From assembly GCA_029262675.1 (NCBI GenBank), contig JAJCYW010000001.1:55087-119086 (forward strand): 64,000 nucleotides of DNA, in the 5' to 3' direction. The translations under genes were made by a program, and so were the position numbers. Shown here piece after piece: positions 46,313 through 54,957 of this stretch (position 1 is its first letter; each line of letters starts with the position of its first letter). The notes beneath the pieces are model-generated. The model saw nothing but the letters and a program-made list of their open reading frames with translations. It did no database searches and was not told the DNA's origin. This DNA comes from Chloroflexota bacterium (GTDB lineage Bacteria; Chloroflexota; Dehalococcoidia; DSTF01; RBG-16-68-14).

Positions 46313-47197
46313 CTAGTTGCCTCCGCCGCCTGTGGCGCCGCCGCCTGTGGCGCCGCCGCCCGATGCGTTGCCCGCGAAGTTAGCGGCGAACTGCGTGAGC
46401 TCAGCCGGCACGATCCACTTGCTCGATTCGCTGTCGGCCATGCTCCGCATCATCTCCAGGTACTGGAGGCCCATCGTTTTCGCGTCCAGCCCCTGGCCGA
46501 CTTCGTTGACCTTCTCCAGCGCCGTCGCGATGCCCTCAGCCTCTAGAATCGCCGCTTCGCGCTGGCCTTCCGCGTGAAGAATGTTGGACTGCTTCTCACC
46601 TTCTGCGCTCAAGATCGCGGACTGTTTCTGGCCTTCCGCAACCATGATGGCCGCCTCGCGCTGACCATCAGCGTCAAGGACGGCCGCGCGCCGGTTACGC
46701 TCCGCCGACATCTGCCGGCTCATTGCCTCCTGGATGTCGTGCGGCGGCGTGATCTCCTTGATTTCGACGGCCATCACCTTGACGCCCCAGCGGTCGGTGA
46801 CCTCATCGAGCTTCGACTGCATCGTCGCGTTGATCTCGTCGCGCTTGGCCAGTACGTCGTCGAGGATGATGTCGCCGACGACGGCTCGCAGCGTGGTAAC
46901 GGCCATACCGAGCGCGGCTGTCTCCACGTGCTCGACCTGCATCACGGAATCGACCGGCTGCACGATCTTGAGGTAGATCAGCATATCGACCGAGACGGGC
47001 GCGTTGTCGCGCGTGATGCACGTCTGCGGCGGCACGTCCAGCACGTCCTCACGCAGGTCGACCATCTTCACGGTGTCGATGATGGGGAAGAGGGGAAAGA
47101 CAAACCCCGGGCCCTTCTCGCCTTTGCCGACGAGACGGCCGAATCTGAAGTGGACGAGTCGCTGGTACTCCGGAACAATACTGAAAATGAACGGCAT
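46313..47197 (-). CDS. SPFH/stomatin-like (slipin) protein
   Basis: The protein has 294 residues. It starts with a short hydrophobic end (MPFIFSIVPEYQR) and carries the band-7 domain (FRFG to MAVEIKEITPPHDIQEAM), then a repetitive Ala/Glu/Gly coiled region with QRE/KQS repeats (ILSAEGEKQSNILHAEGQ), and a Gly/Ala tail with GGGATGGGA repeats. Slipins scaffold membrane microdomains. It is placed tightly inside the riboflavin operon (ribD 9 bases upstream, ribE 3 bases downstream). Confidence 0.9.
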   Translation of the reverse strand: MPFIFSIVPEYQRLVHFRFGRLVGKGEKGPGFVFPLFPIIDTVKMVDLREDVLDVPPQTCITRDNAPVSVDMLIYLKIVQPVDSVMQVEHVETAALGMAVTTLRAVVGDIILDDVLAKRDEINATMQSKLDEVTDRWGVKVMAVEIKEITPPHDIQEAMSRQMSAERNRRAAVLDADGQREAAIMVAEGQKQSAILSAEGEKQSNILHAEGQREAAILEAEGIATALEKVNEVGQGLDAKTMGLQYLEMMRSMADSESSKWIVPAELTQFAANFAGNASGGGATGGGATGGGGN

Positions 47198-47206
47198 GGC
47201 TGCCTC

Positions 47207-48361
47207 CTAGCTTGCTGACGCCGCGTCAGACGCGTAACCGGTCACGAGCAAGTCGTCGCCGAGCTGCTCGACCGTGGTCTCCCGTAACCTTACCGCATCC
47301 GCCATGCGGGCCGAGCCGCGCCCCGCCACCGCAACCGGCGCTCCGCGGCCGCCGATGATCATCGGCGCGACGACCGCATGGACCTTATCGACCAACCGTT
47401 CGTCGAAGAACGAGCCGTGCAGTACGCCGCCGCCCTCCACCAGCAGGGTTAGCACACCGGCGCGGCCTAAGTTGTCCAGCAGGGCCGGCAGGCTGACGTG
47501 TCCCGCCGCATCCGCAGGCAGCACGGCGACGCCGGTACCGGCGGCGGCGAGCTCGGCGCGCCAATCCGGCGACGACGATTCAGTCGTCGCGACCAGCGCC
47601 GCGCTGCCGCCCTGGCCACAGCCGAGCACGTTCGCGTCGCGCGGTGTGCGGCCGCGGGAGTCGAGCACGACTCGCAGCGGCTGGTGATCGGCCAAGCGCT
47701 GTTCGCCGGACGCGGGGTCTTCAACACGAGCCGTGAGCTGCGGGTTGTCGATCAGCACGGTGCTGACGCCGACGGCGATGGCATCGATGCGCGTGCGCAG
47801 CTGCTGCGACCAGACCAGCGTCTGCGGGCCGCTCACCCAGCGCGAGTCGCCGCTCGTCGCGGCGATTTTGCCGTCCAGGCTGGCGGCGAACTTGGCGATG
47901 ACGAACGGCCGGCCAGTTGCGCGGTGCCTGAGGTAGGCCTCGTTGATGCGGCGGGCTTCCGCCTCGCCCTCGCCGACCGTCACGGCGACGCCGGCGGCTT
48001 CCAACTGCGCCCGGCCGCGGCCGGTGACGCGCTCGTCGGGGTCGATGTGCGAAAAATGCACCTCCCTGATCCCTGCTGCCAGCATGGCATCGGTGCAGGG
48101 CGGCGTGTGGCCGCTGTGGCAACAGGGCTCCAGCGTGACGTAGGCGGAAGCGCCGCGGGCTGCGTCTCCGGCCGCCTCCAGCGCGAGGACCTCCCCGTGG
48201 CGGCCTCCGCCAATGAAAGTGGCGGGTTCTGTTGCTCCTTCGCCGACGACGCGGCCGTCTTTCACAACGACGGCGCCGACCGCAGGTTTGGGGCTGGTGC
48301 GACCCTGGACCTCGCGCGCTAGCGCCAGCGCCCGAGCCATGAACTCGCCCGGTCGGCTCAC
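47207..48361 (-). CDS. ribD: Riboflavin biosynthesis deaminase/reductase RibD
   Basis: The protein has 384 residues. The N-terminal deaminase has the zinc site RHGEVLAL (HGE instead of the usual HAE) and EPCCHSGHTPPC. The C-terminal reductase domain starts near residue 150 (RPFVIAKFAASLDGKIA). It deaminates and then reduces the pyrimidine intermediate. Its start overlaps the dcd stop by 4 bases. Confidence 0.94.
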   Translation of the reverse strand: MSRPGEFMARALALAREVQGRTSPKPAVGAVVVKDGRVVGEGATEPATFIGGGRHGEVLALEAAGDAARGASAYVTLEPCCHSGHTPPCTDAMLAAGIREVHFSHIDPDERVTGRGRAQLEAAGVAVTVGEGEAEARRINEAYLRHRATGRPFVIAKFAASLDGKIAATSGDSRWVSGPQTLVWSQQLRTRIDAIAVGVSTVLIDNPQLTARVEDPASGEQRLADHQPLRVVLDSRGRTPRDANVLGCGQGGSAALVATTESSSPDWRAELAAAGTGVAVLPADAAGHVSLPALLDNLGRAGVLTLLVEGGGVLHGSFFDERLVDKVHAVVAPMIIGGRGAPVAVAGRGSARMADAVRLRETTVEQLGDDLLVTGYASDAASAS

Positions 48362-49038
48362 GTCTTCGCGTCCCCCGCCGATTCAACTTCCGGCACATCG
48401 GCGGCATCGATGCCGTCGCCGAAGAGATCGGACTGGATGCCCTTCATCAACTGCTCTTCCGCCAGCTCTTGGTCCAACTCCTGCCAGACGCCGCTGGGCA
48501 GAGGGCCCTGCTGGCCTTGGTACTTGCTGCCGTCAGTACCGTATGGCCGATCGACCGGCGATGACATGCGCTCGAACGTGAACATGCAGATCCGCATCCG
48601 CGGGTAGAGGGCCACCGGCATCACGCCGAGGTTGCCCAGCTCCATCGTCGCTGTACCGTCCCAGCCAGGGTGGAAGATGCTGGCCGTGCTGTGGACGATG
48701 ATGCCCAGGCGGCCCAGGCTGCTGCGGCCTTCGAGGCGGCCCAGCAGGTCGTTGCTGATCGTGATACGTTCCAGCGTCGTCGCCAGCACGAGTTCGTGCG
48801 GGTGGATGATGAACGGCTCCCCGTTCTTGATGTCGATCTGGCGCGTGGTGCCCTCGGCCGTGGCCCTCTTGCGCGGGTCGATGTAGGCCTGCTTGTTGCG
48901 CTCGAAGACGAGGAAGGTGTTGCCCAGCCGGCAATCGATGCCGTCCGGCCCGATCCGCTTGTCGAGGCCGTCCGCAGGCGCGATCTTGATCTTGCCGTCT
49001 TCCAAGTGGCTGCGGATATCGCGGTCTGATAGGATCAC
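48358..49038 (-). CDS. dcd: dCTP deaminase
   Basis: The protein has 226 residues. Signature RSSLGRLGIIVHSTASIFHPGWDG, with the catalytic Glu in TATMELGNLG, places it in the Dcd/dUTPase fold. It is about 30 residues longer than the common form, the excess being an acidic C-terminal tail. It makes dUTP (or dUMP if bifunctional) for dTTP synthesis. GTG start; first gene of the riboflavin cluster. Confidence 0.92.
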   Translation of the reverse strand: MILSDRDIRSHLEDGKIKIAPADGLDKRIGPDGIDCRLGNTFLVFERNKQAYIDPRKRATAEGTTRQIDIKNGEPFIIHPHELVLATTLERITISNDLLGRLEGRSSLGRLGIIVHSTASIFHPGWDGTATMELGNLGVMPVALYPRMRICMFTFERMSSPVDRPYGTDGSKYQGQQGPLPSGVWQELDQELAEEQLMKGIQSDLFGDGIDAADVPEVESAGDAKT

Positions 49039-49111
49039 GGGCGTTCCTTCGGATAGAGGCCGCGTCGCTGCCGGCGACGGGCTGGGGCTCGTGACTGGAG
49101 CTCGGGGCTCT

Positions 49112-49117
49112 ATTCTA
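49112..49117 (-). promoter_or_regulatory. dcd: -10 box TAGAAT of the dcd-rib operon
   Basis: TAGAAT on the minus strand, about 73 bases before the dcd GTG. No FMN riboswitch fold could be recognised in the leader. Confidence 0.4.
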
Positions 49118-49184
49118 GCAGGGGCCAGAACGGGCCGACAAGCAGCAGCGCTAACATCGCAACGTAGAACACCAGGAGTCTCCC

Positions 49185-49673
49185 ATGCCGTACAAGGTCA
49201 CCGTAGAACGCAACACGCTGCGCTTCGCCGCCGCGCACTTCGCCACGTTCGAGGATAGCTGCGAACCGCTCCACGGCCACAACTACGACGTCCGCGTCGA
49301 GGTCGAAGGCGAGCTAACGGAGGTGGGCTGGCTGGTCGATTTCGCGCTGATGAAGTCGCTGACGCGCGCCGTCTGCCAGTCACTCGACCACAAGTTCATC
49401 CTCCAGCGCGACAGCAAGCTGCTGGAGATCGACGAGGGCAAGAAGCAGTGGAAGATCCGCTACCAGGACCGCGGCTACTCGTTCCCTAAAGCCGACGTCG
49501 TTGCGCTATCGATTACCAACAGCACGGCGGAGCAGCTCGCGCGCTGGTTCGCGGGCCGCCTGCGAGAGCAGCTCGCGGAGCGCGGCGCAACGAACGTCAC
49601 GTCAATCGAAGTCGGTGTGGAGGAGATGCCAGGCCAGGCCGGCTGGTGGCGCGAGGAGATCGCCGTTTCCTGA
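49185..49673 (+). CDS. queD: 6-pyruvoyl-tetrahydropterin synthase / QueD-like
   Basis: The protein has 162 residues. Zinc ligands are in FAAAHF and LHGHNYDV, and the catalytic Cys sits in CEPLHGH as in QueD. Glu in the final strand (VGVEEMPG) is conserved. An insertion of about 30 residues between the two halves makes it longer than QueD of about 120 residues. It makes carboxytetrahydropterin for queuosine, or another pterin. It is divergent from dcd. Other queuosine genes are not in the window. Confidence 0.85.
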   Translation: MPYKVTVERNTLRFAAAHFATFEDSCEPLHGHNYDVRVEVEGELTEVGWLVDFALMKSLTRAVCQSLDHKFILQRDSKLLEIDEGKKQWKIRYQDRGYSFPKADVVALSITNSTAEQLARWFAGRLREQLAERGATNVTSIEVGVEEMPGQAGWWREEIAVS

Positions 49674-49735
49674 CGGCGCGGGCGCGATCAGCCTGTTCGC
49701 GCTTCGCCCATTCCACGCTTTTTAGATACGCCTTA

Positions 49736-49764
49736 TTGACGATATCGCGGGGCTGTGGTATAGT
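49736..49764 (+). promoter_or_regulatory. nadA: Sigma-70-type promoter of nadA
   Basis: TTGACG (49736-49741), a 17-base spacer and TATAGT (49759-49764) preceded by TG-N. It is the best-matching full promoter in the window. Confidence 0.8.
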
Positions 49765-49766
49765 TT

Positions 49767-49781
49767 GTGTACTTGGTACAC
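49767..49781 (+). promoter_or_regulatory. Palindromic operator downstream of the nadA promoter
   Basis: GTGTAC-TTG-GTACAC is a perfect inverted repeat, with partial symmetry extending outward (TAGTTT on the left, TAATTA on the right). It covers the expected transcription start, the place for a repressor. NAD synthesis genes are often controlled by NiaR, NrtR or NadR-type repressors; which one acts here is unknown. Confidence 0.6.
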
Positions 49782-49817
49782 TAATTAAGCGATCTTCTCA
49801 GCTTCTGGGAGAGCGCC

Positions 49818-51014
49818 ATGACCACCGACACGGCCCCGATCCAGCTCACAGTTCTCTCCGGCATCGCTTGCGAGAGCGATAGCACGGAGACGGTCCCGCT
49901 CGCGGAGGAGCGCTCGTTCGGGTTCTGGCAGCAAGACATCCCGGATGCGTACACGCGGCTGCAGCCCGCGGAGGTAATCGACCGCATCGCCGCGGCGCGG
50001 CAGGCGCTCGGCACGCGCTGCATCGTCCTCGGCCACCACTACCAGCGCGAGGACGTGATCCAGTTCGCCGATTTCAAGGGCGATTCGCTCAACCTCTCAC
50101 GCTGGGCCGCGGAGCACCCCGAGGCCGACTACATCGTCTTCTGCGGCGTCCACTTCATGGCCGAGGCCGCCGACATCCTCAGCGCGCCGCACCAGAAAGT
50201 GATATTGCCGAACCTGGCCGCCGGCTGCTCGATGGCGGACATGGCCGACCCGGAGGACGTCTACGCCTGCTGGGACGAACTGGAGGAAGCCGGCATCGCC
50301 GACACGGTGACGCCGGTGACGTACATGAACTCCGCCGCGTCGCTGAAGGCCTTCGTCGGCAAGCACGACGGTGTCGTCTGCACGTCCAGCAACGCCGTGA
50401 AGGTGATGGAGTGGGCGTTCGCCCGCAAGCAGCGCATCCTCTTCTTCCCGGACCAGCACCTGGGCCGCAACACCGGCCTGAAGATGGGCATCCCGCGAGA
50501 AGAGATGCCGCTCTGGAACTACCGCAAGCCGTTCGGATCGCTGGGCGGCATGAGCGAGGACCAACTCGAGCGCAGCCGCGTGCTGCTGTGGCAAGGCCAC
50601 TGCTCCGTCCACCAGCGCTTCAGCGTCGACCAGATCGACGAGGCCCACGCGCGCGGCGCGAAGGTCGTCGTTCATCCGGAGTGCCGGGCCGAGGTCGTGG
50701 AGGCCGCCGACTGCGACGGCTCGACTGAGTTCATCGTCAAGACCGTGACCGAGTCGCCGCCCGGCAGCGTGTGGGGCGTCGGCACGGAGATCAACCTGGT
50801 CAGCAGGCTGGCGAAAGAGAACCCGGACAAGACCGTCTTCTGCCTGGACCCCGTCGTCTGCCCGTGCAGCACCATGTACCGCGTCCACCCTTCGTACCTC
50901 GCCTGGGTGCTGGAGAGCCTCGTCGCCGGCGAGGTCGTCAACCAGATCGTCGTCCCGGACGACGACAAGCGCTGGGCCAAGGTCGCCCTCGACCGCATGC
51001 TGGAGACCGTCTAG
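49818..51014 (+). CDS. nadA: Quinolinate synthase
   Basis: The protein has 398 residues. Motif LGHHYQREDVIQFAD and the three [4Fe-4S] cysteines (FCGVHFMAEAADIL, VVCTSSNAVKVMEW, VVCPCSTMYRV) are present, as is LAAGCSMADMA. It condenses iminoaspartate with DHAP to quinolinate, the first committed NAD precursor. The N-terminus is extended by about 40 residues. GGGAG lies before the ATG. nadB and nadC are not in the window. Confidence 0.96.
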   Translation: MTTDTAPIQLTVLSGIACESDSTETVPLAEERSFGFWQQDIPDAYTRLQPAEVIDRIAAARQALGTRCIVLGHHYQREDVIQFADFKGDSLNLSRWAAEHPEADYIVFCGVHFMAEAADILSAPHQKVILPNLAAGCSMADMADPEDVYACWDELEEAGIADTVTPVTYMNSAASLKAFVGKHDGVVCTSSNAVKVMEWAFARKQRILFFPDQHLGRNTGLKMGIPREEMPLWNYRKPFGSLGGMSEDQLERSRVLLWQGHCSVHQRFSVDQIDEAHARGAKVVVHPECRAEVVEAADCDGSTEFIVKTVTESPPGSVWGVGTEINLVSRLAKENPDKTVFCLDPVVCPCSTMYRVHPSYLAWVLESLVAGEVVNQIVVPDDDKRWAKVALDRMLETV

Positions 51015-51046
51015 CAGCCACTCGGCCCGTCCCCCAACGCATTGGC

Positions 51047-51052
51047 TATACT
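51047..51052 (+). promoter_or_regulatory. -10 box TATACT of the selenoprotein gene
   Basis: TATACT, followed by a leader of about 32 bases with GAGGAGG before the ATG at 51091. Confidence 0.5.
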
Positions 51053-51090
51053 GGCGTCGCACCAGCCGCACAGCCGAGAGGAGGCGCGCC

Positions 51091-51729
51091 ATGGCAATCG
51101 ATAAGCAACCGGCCGCCAAGCAGGCGGCTGCCGAAGCCTGGGTGAAGATGCCCACCAACGACGAGATGATGGCCAACGTCCCGGCCGACCGCGACAGCCC
51201 CGTCCACCCCTACGACTTCGGCTTCATGCCAGCGATGGGCCGGCTGATCATGGCGCATGGCCGCATCGGCCCCAAGTTCGGCGCGCTCTTCGGCGAGATC
51301 ATGTTCTCGGAGGAGGGCTCGCTCACCCGCGCCGAGCGCGAGATGGTGGCGTCGGTGGCGGCGGCGGGCCAGGACTGCCACTACTGAACGCAATCCCACG
51401 CAGAGTTTCTGCGTACGGAAGGCGGCAATGCGGAGATGGTGGACGCGATTAAGGAGCGTCGCTGGAGCGACCTGGAGCTGACGCCGCGCGAATACGCGCT
51501 CTGCCACGTCGCCGACAAGCTGAGCGCCACGCCGACGCGCATGACGGAGGCCGACTGGCAGCCGCTGCGCGACGTCGGTTTCGACGATGAGGGCTGCCTG
51601 GAGGTGGCGCACGTCATCGGCATCTTCAACTACCTGACGCGGATGGCGGACGGCCTCGGCCTGCTGCTGGACCCGGAGACGGAGACCGCCGGAGAGACCG
51701 GCGAGGCGCTGCGCCGGCCGGGGGAGTAG
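51091..51729 (+). CDS. AhpD/carboxymuconolactone-decarboxylase-like selenoprotein (peroxidase-related; TGA read as Sec)
   Basis: The gene has 213 codons including one in-frame TGA at 51385-51387 (codon 99). Upstream the frame ends LTRAEREMVASVAAAGQDCHY; downstream it continues TQSHAEFLR and then about 105 more residues typical of peroxidase-related CMD proteins (LTPREYALCHVADKLS, FDDEGCLEVAHVIGIFNYLTRM). The family signature is CxxC-x(3)-H before LR; here it reads Cys96-His-Tyr-TGA99 followed by TQSH, so the stop falls exactly on the second Cys. A hairpin fitting a bacterial SECIS follows (51398-51414). I therefore read Sec99. It is likely a thiol/selenol peroxidase or disulfide reductase. 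GAGGAGG precedes the ATG. Confidence 0.85.
51398..51414 (+). promoter_or_regulatory. Putative bacterial SECIS hairpin
   Basis: The stem ACGCAGA/TCTGCGT (7 bp) closes a loop GTT at 51405-51407. The loop begins 17 bases after the TGA and its first base is G, matching known bacterial SECIS geometry (apical loop roughly 16-37 bases from UGA with a G in its first two positions). Confidence 0.75.
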
Positions 51730-52003
51730 GGGAAATGGCCCGCGCATATTTGAATGATTGAATTTGCGATTGGGAGCCCTGCCAGATTCGTTTCGGGCGT
51801 TTTTCTTTGATTGAGCGTCGCCGGGACGGGAGGCGTTCCCAGCCCTGAGCGAAGCGTGCTGTTGGTAAGGTACGCGTCCGCCGCGAGGCGCGGCCGCCCG
51901 CAGGCAGACGATGGCCTGTCGAGAGTAACAGGCAGCAGCGAGAGCGCGCAGGGGGCGGTGGCGCGGAGCGGGCACGGGCCTCGCAGACCACAAAACTTTT
52001 GGA
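51730..52003. other. Gene-free boundary region before the HD-GHKL gene
   Basis: No convincing ORF or RNA gene is visible. One short hairpin pairs 51914-51919 with 51928-51933. The region marks the left edge of a single-gene insertion of lower G+C content. Confidence 0.4.
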
Positions 52004-52009
52004 TACAAT
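52004..52009 (+). promoter_or_regulatory. -10 box TACAAT of the HD-GHKL gene
   Basis: TACAAT, 26 bases before the ATG at 52036. GAGGTGG lies in between as a ribosome binding site. Confidence 0.45.
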
Positions 52010-52035
52010 GCGCCACACGATGGCGAGGTGGCTAC

Positions 52036-54957
52036 ATGGACGTTGACCCTGCAAAAACTGCGCTGTTCGCCTTCATAAAGAAGGGGAACCCCCAGTACTA
52101 CGGCAAACTACTCGAGCTCCGGACAGCAGTGAAGGGGTGGCTGACATACATCCCTCAAACGTTCGGCCACTATACCCGCCACACCATAGAGCATAGTGAC
52201 GAAATCGTAGCCCAAGTCTCCAAGCTCCTGTTCAAACCAACCGGGAAAACTTCTGTCGTCAAGCTAACTCCCACCGAAGCGTACATACTTGCGGCGTCAG
52301 CATATCTGCACGACGCCGGGATGGTGGTGGCGGATGATGAGAAAGCAAAAATCCTTCAGTCAGACGATTGGAAGTCCTGGACGACAAAAGGTGGCGGCTC
52401 AGAGAGGTGGGCCAAGGTTGAGGCGTTTCGAGACGGTGAGGAGCCGCCCGACAAGAACACGCGGTACTTCCTAGCGGATGTTCAAGTTCGCCACCTGATT
52501 GCAGAGTTTGTTCGACCAGACCACCACCTGCGAGCCGCAGAAGTGATTGCTCAACATGAAGTCGATCTAGGGCTCTTCGCATTCGGCGACCCGATGCTTA
52601 GGGAAGCTATCGCGGATACCTGCGTCGGCCACGGACTACGTACTCACGAATTGGAGGACGGCGACCGCTACCCCGATGTCTGCCAGATTCAGGGCGAAGA
52701 TGTCAATCTGCGCTTTGTTGCCATCATGCTGCGCCTCGGCGACCTGCTCGATATGACGTATGACCGTGCCTGCCCGTGGCTCATGAATGCTGCTTGCCCG
52801 ATGCCGCCAACTAGCTATGCGCACTGGACGCAGTACCAACGAATCACACGCAGACTGACGTCTCCTGACAGAATCTCAATCACAGCGAAATGTAAGACCC
52901 AAGAAGAACACCGCGTGTTGCAGGATTGGTGTCAATGGATCGTGGATGAGGTTAGTCACGCGAGAACACTGATGGCAACCGCCGGCCGCCACGGTAACTG
53001 GAAGTTGCCGGAAGCTAGAATCGACGGCCCGTCACCCACAATCATAATTAAGGCGGCAAAGGGCGCGAAATACTTCTGGTCAGAGTGGAAACTGGAACTA
53101 GACAACGATGTGATATTCAAGCGATTGATCTACGATGTTTACGACAGCCCAGAAACATTCATTCGCGAGCTAATCCAGAACGCCCTAGATGCAACAAGAT
53201 GTCAGATGTATGCCGATCTGAAAGCTGACGGAGTGGAGCCACCAACCTACCCGACTGAGGTCGCCGAGGAGACCCGCCAACGATACGCAGTGAAGGTAAC
53301 CTTGTCGGAGGTGGATGTACCGAACGAACTATCCGGCAAAGTGGAAACCAAGCAAGTCCTCACAGTAGAAGACTGTGGGCTTGGGATGGATCAAGATGTC
53401 ATCGAGCGCTATTTCTTACAGATTGGCAGGACGTATTACGATACGGAAGACTTTCGGACACAATTCGGCTTTGTTCCGACAAGTAGGTTCGGGTTAGGAT
53501 TTCTTTCCGTTTTTGCGGTGAGTGATCATGTCGTGGTGGAGACGTTCAAGCCATCGTCGGGCAAAAGGCCGCTACGCTTAACCCTCACAGGGCCGCGCAA
53601 TTATTTGCTCACCGAGACGGGAGATCAGGAGACATGCGGTACACGCATATCCGTCACGCTTCGTGAACCACTGAGGAAACGTGGCGAGGTGCTATCCCTG
53701 GGAGAAGTGGTATCCGATTGGTGCAAGAAGGTCGAGTTTCCCGTAATGGTAAATGGCCTAGGTCACGAAACGGAAATCGAAGCAGAATCACCGGAGGATT
53801 TTACTTCCTTAGTACCGCACGTCAGCGAAGAAAATGCTCACTTTGAAATTCGTGCGTTCCCGACGAATATTGCCGGAATCGACGGGGAGTTCTATGTGCT
53901 CGTATTCGCGGATGACCACGGTGAGGCGTGGTCCCGCCGAAACTGGGCGCGCCACATCTATCCCGTCAGCCATCCACAAGCCACTACCCCGGACATTCCT
54001 ACCGATTTGTCTTGTCTGCATGGAATCGAATCCGCGGCGAACGGCCGATACTCCGGCGACGAGAACGTCGCTGTCCGCGTGGACTATCGTCAACCACCCC
54101 GCGAGAGTATCTCGAACCTAAGCAGAATCCGTCCACACTGGGATTGGACTCGCGAACCGCTCTTGGTCCAACGGCTGGAAGAGATAGTGAGTGATCATCT
54201 CGGACTCGCGCCTCGGGCGGGCGGTGAGGCAGGCTGGCAATACAAGCAGAGTCTTGTTGAGTTCTTTCCTCTTCACGAATTTTGGGCCGCGCAGGCCGAG
54301 ATGATTCCTTTGTACTTAGAGAAGGGGCTCGCTCTAGAATCCTTGCGCAATGTCCAGAGCTATCCATTGATTGTGACGGTCATGCATATAGGCGCCGAAC
54401 GCTCAACCCCGGATGTCACACCACATGCAACTCTTCCATACTTGTTGGAACAGGACATCAAATTCATCTCTTACGAACATCTGAACGCAATATTTCGAAA
54501 AAGGGAGGTTGCAGAAATCAACTATCTGGACGCACATAGCCTATCGGTTAGCTGGAGGCAACGCGCGGAAGATGCGATGGCCACCTTCAACAGGCCAATT
54601 TACCATCCGACTTCACTTGCGTCATTCCCGCATCAAGCCACCATTGGAGGCACAATTCATAAGACCACGGATAACATTTACGATCATATGATATTCAATA
54701 CAGACCATGAGTTTGTTACATGGCTCGCTTCGGCATACCAGGCGTGCAAAGAAGGACTTCATGGCATGACGGTCAACCAGTTCGACAGCTTGATGAGCAT
54801 GGTTGACACGACGCTGCGCCATCCCGGCCATAGATTCAACGAGCTGGAGACCTACCTAGCCGGTTGGCGTAGTATTCCAGGACTGCCTGACGAACTAAAG
54901 CCACCCAAGATCGACTTGAGTCAGAACCCGTTCGGCTTCAGGCCGCTGCCCGAGTAA
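52036..54957 (+). CDS. HD-domain / GHKL (Hsp90-type) ATPase fusion, candidate defence or stress effector
   Basis: The protein has 973 residues. The N-terminal part (about 1-330) is an HD phosphohydrolase-like domain: HTIEH (residues 49-53), YLHDAGM (about 90-96), GHGLRTH and LRLGDLLDMT. The middle (about 355-560) is a GHKL ATPase with N-box RELIQNALDA (Glu378, Asn382, Asp385), G1 box D446-C-G-L-G450, G2 box FGLGFLS (485-491) and GTRISVTL. The C-terminal 400 residues resemble the middle/C-terminal parts of Hsp90-like proteins but have no clear motif. Codon use is more A+T-rich than the neighbours. The HD-plus-Hsp90-ATPase architecture occurs in predicted bacterial conflict systems. Function untested. 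Confidence 0.8.
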   Translation: MDVDPAKTALFAFIKKGNPQYYGKLLELRTAVKGWLTYIPQTFGHYTRHTIEHSDEIVAQVSKLLFKPTGKTSVVKLTPTEAYILAASAYLHDAGMVVADDEKAKILQSDDWKSWTTKGGGSERWAKVEAFRDGEEPPDKNTRYFLADVQVRHLIAEFVRPDHHLRAAEVIAQHEVDLGLFAFGDPMLREAIADTCVGHGLRTHELEDGDRYPDVCQIQGEDVNLRFVAIMLRLGDLLDMTYDRACPWLMNAACPMPPTSYAHWTQYQRITRRLTSPDRISITAKCKTQEEHRVLQDWCQWIVDEVSHARTLMATAGRHGNWKLPEARIDGPSPTIIIKAAKGAKYFWSEWKLELDNDVIFKRLIYDVYDSPETFIRELIQNALDATRCQMYADLKADGVEPPTYPTEVAEETRQRYAVKVTLSEVDVPNELSGKVETKQVLTVEDCGLGMDQDVIERYFLQIGRTYYDTEDFRTQFGFVPTSRFGLGFLSVFAVSDHVVVETFKPSSGKRPLRLTLTGPRNYLLTETGDQETCGTRISVTLREPLRKRGEVLSLGEVVSDWCKKVEFPVMVNGLGHETEIEAESPEDFTSLVPHVSEENAHFEIRAFPTNIAGIDGEFYVLVFADDHGEAWSRRNWARHIYPVSHPQATTPDIPTDLSCLHGIESAANGRYSGDENVAVRVDYRQPPRESISNLSRIRPHWDWTREPLLVQRLEEIVSDHLGLAPRAGGEAGWQYKQSLVEFFPLHEFWAAQAEMIPLYLEKGLALESLRNVQSYPLIVTVMHIGAERSTPDVTPHATLPYLLEQDIKFISYEHLNAIFRKREVAEINYLDAHSLSVSWRQRAEDAMATFNRPIYHPTSLASFPHQATIGGTIHKTTDNIYDHMIFNTDHEFVTWLASAYQACKEGLHGMTVNQFDSLMSMVDTTLRHPGHRFNELETYLAGWRSIPGLPDELKPPKIDLSQNPFGFRPLPE

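Noticed and set aside
51436..51729. Separate 97-codon gene starting at an internal ATG after the TGA
   Set aside because: It would be half of a CMD domain lacking the catalytic motif; the same frame continues from upstream, so Sec readthrough explains it better.
51842..51990. Structured RNA gene (tmRNA, RNase P, SRP or tRNA-Sec) next to the selenoprotein gene
   Set aside because: None of the conserved motifs of these RNAs is visible; only one weak hairpin is found.
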